Part shown: piece after piece, positions 60,057 to 64,000 of the stretch
How positions within the stretch are numbered: the first letter of the stretch is position 1
Layout: each line of letters opens with the position of its first letter
Assembly (NCBI RefSeq): GCF_902498065.1
Contig: NZ_CABVIR010000002.1
Location: forward strand, 124,001-188,000
Origin: Pseudomonas fluorescens
Lineage (GTDB): Bacteria; Pseudomonadota; Gammaproteobacteria; Pseudomonadales; Pseudomonadaceae
Length of the DNA: 64,000 bases
Direction: 5' to 3'
Program-made: the position numbers and the translations under genes
Notes under the pieces: model-generated
Databases searched by the model: none
Seen by the model: only the letters and a program-made list of their open reading frames with translations
What the model was told of the DNA's origin: nothing

Positions 60057-61098
60057 ACGAACTGCAATTGCTTGGCCCGCGGGCCTATGGTGAAGCCCTC
60101 GGCACCGCTGTACTGAAAGCCACGGCGGAAGATTTTCAGGTCGATGAAGTGCTCAATATCCCACTCAGCGGCGATGGCGAGCACCTGTGGATCTGGGTGG
60201 AAAAGCGCGGACTGAATACCGAAGAAGCGGCGCGGCGAATTGCCAAGGCCGCGGGCGTGCCATTGCGCACCGTCAGTTATGCCGGCCTCAAGGACCGTCA
60301 GGCGCTGACGCGCCAGTGGTTCAGTGTGCAACTGCCGGGCAAGGCCGACCCTGATTTGTCGGCGGCGGAAAACGATACGCTGAAAATCCTCAAGACCGGT
60401 CGGCACAAACGCAAGCTTCAACGCGGCGCCCACTCGGCCAACGGTTTCACCTTGCGCCTGACTCAGTTCGCCGGTGACAAGGCCGCAATCGAAGAGCGTC
60501 TGCAGTTGATCGCCAAGCAAGGTATCCCGAATTATTTCGGCACCCAGCGTTTCGGCTTTGACGGTGGCAACGTGGTCGATGCCCGCGGCTGGGCCGCGCG
60601 CAAGGCCTTGCCGGAGCAGCGCAACGTGCGGTCGCGTCTGCTTTCCACCGCCCGCAGTTTTCTGTTCAACCAGGTGCTGGCGGCGCGTGTCGCTGATGGC
60701 ACCTGGCAGCAAGCTCAGGTTGGCGATCTGCTGGCGTTCACCGACAGCCGAAGCTTCTTTCCGGCCGGTGAGGCCGAGTGCAGCGACCCGCGTCTGGCGA
60801 TTCTCGACCTGCACCCGACCGGCCCGCAGTGGGGCGAAGGTGACTCGCCGGCGACGGGGGCTGTCCATGAACTGGAGCAGGCAATCGCCGCCCGCGAAGC
60901 AGACCTTCGCGATTGGTTGATTAATGCCGGAATGAGCCACGAACGTCGCATCCTGCGACTGCCCATTGGTGGGTTGACGTGGCATTATCCCGAGCCTGAC
61001 ATTCTGCAACTGGAATTCGTCCTGCCGGCCGGATGCTTTGCCACTGTATTGGTGCGCGAGCTCGTTGATCTGGTGCCGGTGGGGCAGACGGACAGCCC

Positions 61099-61111
<13 letters not shown>
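60053..61111 (+). CDS. truD: tRNA pseudouridine(13) synthase TruD
   Basis: 352 residues. TruD converts U13 of tRNA-Glu to pseudouridine. The catalytic aspartate is Asp81 in [15 protein letters not shown], the TruD-specific motif. [20 protein letters not shown] and [17 protein letters not shown] are also diagnostic, the latter preceding the insertion domain of about 110 residues. The start overlaps ispF by 4 bases, and the 3' end overlaps surE by 13 bases. The ispF-truD-surE-pcm-nlpD-rpoS order is conserved in gamma-proteobacteria. Confidence 0.95.
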
Positions 61112-62522
<1,411 letters not shown>

Positions 62523-62724
62523 GCATTTGTCTGGGCGCGGTGAATTCCTTTCGATTGCCCCTGTCTTACAGCGGCGTCGATCGGTTAAACGGGATTCATC
62601 GTCAGGTAGCAAACGTGTGCTTCACCTCATTAAAGGTAAAGCCTGCACAGACCGTTATACTTGCGACACTTCATGCCGGGAGCACGGCAATTCAACATTT
62701 CAGCCACCACAAAGGGAGCGGCGG

Positions 62725-63582
62725 GTGAGTCTCACAGTCATTGCGCAGCGAATGGGTATAACGAGCTTTCAGCGCCTGGTGACTGGCCTTGTCTTGAGTA
62801 CCTTGCTGGTCGGTTGTTCCAGCAACAAATCGAGCGACGTACGCGTCGTCGATCGCAACAATGCCGTGGCCCAGCGTCCGGCAGTAACCACTGGCCAGTA
62901 TGTGGTTCGACCTAAAGACACCCTGTTTTCCATCGCCTTTCGCTACGGTTGGGACTACAAAGCCCTCGCCGCACGCAACAACATTCCTACGCCTTACACG
63001 ATACATCCGGGTCAGACGATTCGCTTTGACGGTCGCACCGGTTCAACGCCGACGGCGGTGGTCAGCCCGGCCGATTCAACGCCTTCATCGTCGAGTAAAA
63101 CCACGGTAATCCGGCGCCAGCCAAATGGCGCAACTACGACGACAACGGTGGTTGCACCGTCCGTCGCCAACAAGCCAGCACCCGCTCCAATGCCTCCCGC
63201 AGGCCCGGCCCCGACCGGCTGGGGATGGCCTTCTAATGGCATTCTCATTGGAAAATTCTCTTCAAACGGTAGTTTGAATAAAGGAATTGATATCGCCGGG
63301 GATTTGGGACAGCCTGTTTTAGCTGCGTCTGATGGGACGGTGGTATACGCCGGGAGTGGCTTAAGGGGCTACGGCGAATTAGTCATCATCAAACACAGCG
63401 ATACCTACGTCAGTGCCTACGGTCACAACCGCAGGCTTTTGGTTCGGGAGGGGCAGCAGGTCAAGGTCGGACAGACAATTGCCGAAATGGGGTCAACGGG
63501 TACAGACCGGGTGAAACTGCATTTTGAGATTCGCCGACAAGGTAAGCCTGTAGATCCGCTGCAATTCCTGCCACGTCGTTGA
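62725..63582 (+). CDS. nlpD: NlpD-like lipoprotein, LysM and degenerate LytM (M23) domains
   Basis: 285 residues from the GTG at 62725, which has AAAGGGAG 7 bases upstream. The lipobox is in LSTLLVGCSSNKS, so it is an outer-membrane lipoprotein. A LysM domain (about 55-98: YVVRPKDTLFSIAFRYGWDY) binds peptidoglycan. A Thr/Pro/Ser-rich linker follows, then an M23 domain (about 170-282). The zinc ligands are degenerate: NKGIDIAG lacks the first His, and LHFEIR replaces HxH. It is therefore probably an amidase activator like NlpD/EnvC rather than an enzyme. A PsrA-type palindrome that should drive rpoS lies inside its coding sequence. Confidence 0.93.
   Translation: MSLTVIAQRMGITSFQRLVTGLVLSTLLVGCSSNKSSDVRVVDRNNAVAQRPAVTTGQYVVRPKDTLFSIAFRYGWDYKALAARNNIPTPYTIHPGQTIRFDGRTGSTPTAVVSPADSTPSSSSKTTVIRRQPNGATTTTTVVAPSVANKPAPAPMPPAGPAPTGWGWPSNGILIGKFSSNGSLNKGIDIAGDLGQPVLAASDGTVVYAGSGLRGYGELVIIKHSDTYVSAYGHNRRLLVREGQQVKVGQTIAEMGSTGTDRVKLHFEIRRQGKPVDPLQFLPRR
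63261..63278 (+). promoter_or_regulatory. PsrA-type binding palindrome (rpoS promoter region) inside nlpD
   Basis: TTCAAACGGTAGTTTGAA is an 18-base palindrome with a 4-base centre. It contains CAAAC-N4-GTTTG, which fits the PsrA consensus I know, (G/C)AAAC-N2-4-GTTT(G/C). It lies 410 bases before the rpoS start. In P. aeruginosa and P. putida rpoS transcription starts about 370 bases upstream inside nlpD, with PsrA bound just upstream of that point, so spacing also fits. The local codons (GGA, AAA, TCA, AGT, TTG, AAT) are unusually AT-rich for this genome. Confidence 0.75.
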
Positions 63583-63591
63583 TTTGTTGTC

Positions 63592-63622
63592 AGCCTGTTC
63601 CGTCGCGTAGAGGGAACAGGCT
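63592..63622 (+). other. 10-bp hairpin in the nlpD-rpoS gap
   Basis: AGCCTGTTCC (63592-63601) is exactly inverted by GGAACAGGCT (63613-63622) around 11 bases. It begins 10 bases after the nlpD stop and ends 65 before rpoS. It has no T-run, so it would be part of the long rpoS mRNA leader and could affect translation or stability, or act as a weak nlpD terminator. Confidence 0.55.
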
Positions 63623-63687
63623 CCAGCGTTGCCAAGGATAAAGGCGCCGCTCGAGCTTGAGGTCGAACTCACCAAAGGACTATAACA

Positions 63688-64000
63688 ATGGCTCTCAGTA
63701 AAGAAGTGCCGGAGTTTGACATCGACGATGAGGTTCTCCTGATGGAGACCGGCATCGGTACGGATTCGATGTCGAATGATGAAGGGGCTGCTCCACCTTC
63801 CGTTCGTGCCAAATCCAAACACTCCGCCTCGTTAAAGCAACACAAGTACATCGATTACACGCGTGCGCTCGATGCCACGCAGCTATACCTCAATGAAATC
63901 GGCTTTTCCCCTCTGCTGTCCCCCGAAGAAGAAGTTCACTTTGCACGCTTGTCGCAAAGTGGCGATCCGGCCGGGCGCAAACGCATGATTGAAAGCAACC
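63688..64000 (+). CDS. rpoS: RNA polymerase sigma factor RpoS (3' partial)
   Basis: The first 104 codons of the stationary-phase and general-stress sigma factor; the gene continues beyond the window. The start has AAAGGA 8 bases upstream. The N-terminus [20 protein letters not shown] and the stretch [20 protein letters not shown] (region 1.2) followed by [19 protein letters not shown] (start of region 2) are diagnostic. It follows nlpD, as in other gamma-proteobacteria. Transcription probably comes from the PsrA-controlled promoter within nlpD. RpoS itself should control stress-survival functions such as surE-pcm nearby only indirectly. Confidence 0.96.
   Translation, partial: MALSKEVPEFDIDDEVLLMETGIGTDSMSNDEGAAPPSVRAKSKHSASLKQHKYIDYTRALDATQLYLNEIGFSPLLSPEEEVHFARLSQSGDPAGRKRMIESN

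Noticed and set aside
63435..64000. A small regulatory RNA such as rsmZ near rpoS
   Set aside because: In pseudomonads rsmZ lies downstream of rpoS, which is beyond the window. No GGA-rich multi-hairpin locus with a terminator is visible here.

Overview
The window is a GC-rich chromosomal segment of a fluorescent-type Pseudomonas (P. fluorescens group). This rests on remembered gene content and order (mexL-mexJ-mexK, plsB, dapE-ndvB, the rpsB-to-ispD block, surE-pcm-nlpD-rpoS) and on many REP/REPIN palindromes of the GTGGGAGCGAGC type between genes. No database search was run. Almost all of it is core genome. I see no rRNA, tRNA, CRISPR array, prophage, insertion sequence or secondary-metabolite cluster.

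Layout. 1-2,032: end of an isocitrate lyase/PEP mutase-family gene, an extensin-like membrane-anchored protein, and an unknown protein carrying a duplicated 42-residue module. 2,126-9,395: rsmJ, the mexL / mexJ-mexK efflux locus and a Fic-domain protein with its own inhibitory motif. 9,444-14,087: DUF4197 protein, YbaY lipoprotein, plsB, a cold-shock protein and a small hypothetical. 14,163-18,944: rlmA-dapE and an NdvB-type beta-glucan synthase. 19,164-21,674: tcdA facing csdE-csdA. 21,815-29,928, mostly minus strand: dapD, a YffB/ArsC-like gene, a Na+/H+ antiporter (plus strand), dapC, glnD, map. 30,302-49,603: a long plus-strand run rpsB, tsf, pyrH, frr, uppS, cdsA, dxr, rseP, bamA, skp, lpxD, fabZ, lpxA, lpxB, rnhB, dnaE, accA. 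49,738-56,424: tilS, pyrG, kdsA, eno, ftsB, ispD. 56,569-59,539: a GfnR-like LysR regulator divergent from the glutathione-dependent formaldehyde pair adhC-fghA. 59,583-64,000: ispF, truD, surE, pcm, nlpD and the 5' third of rpoS.

How the genes fit together. The window is dominated by cell-envelope construction: lipid A (lpxD, lpxA, lpxB, kdsA), outer-membrane assembly (bamA, skp, rseP), phospholipid and fatty-acid synthesis (plsB, cdsA, accA, fabZ), undecaprenyl carrier and isoprenoids (uppS, dxr, ispD, ispF), and the succinylase branch of diaminopimelate synthesis (dapD, dapC, dapE). Translation factors (rpsB, tsf, frr, map), nitrogen sensing (glnD) and the entry to the general stress response (nlpD-rpoS) complete the set.

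I did not find an evident new multi-gene system. The best leads are a PsrA-type palindrome inside nlpD at the expected rpoS promoter position, a hairpin in the rpoS leader, the duplicated-module protein at 1,412-2,032, the Fic gene with inverted repeats in front of it, a likely MexL operator, a 13-bp direct repeat before accA, and the dapD-yffB pairing.
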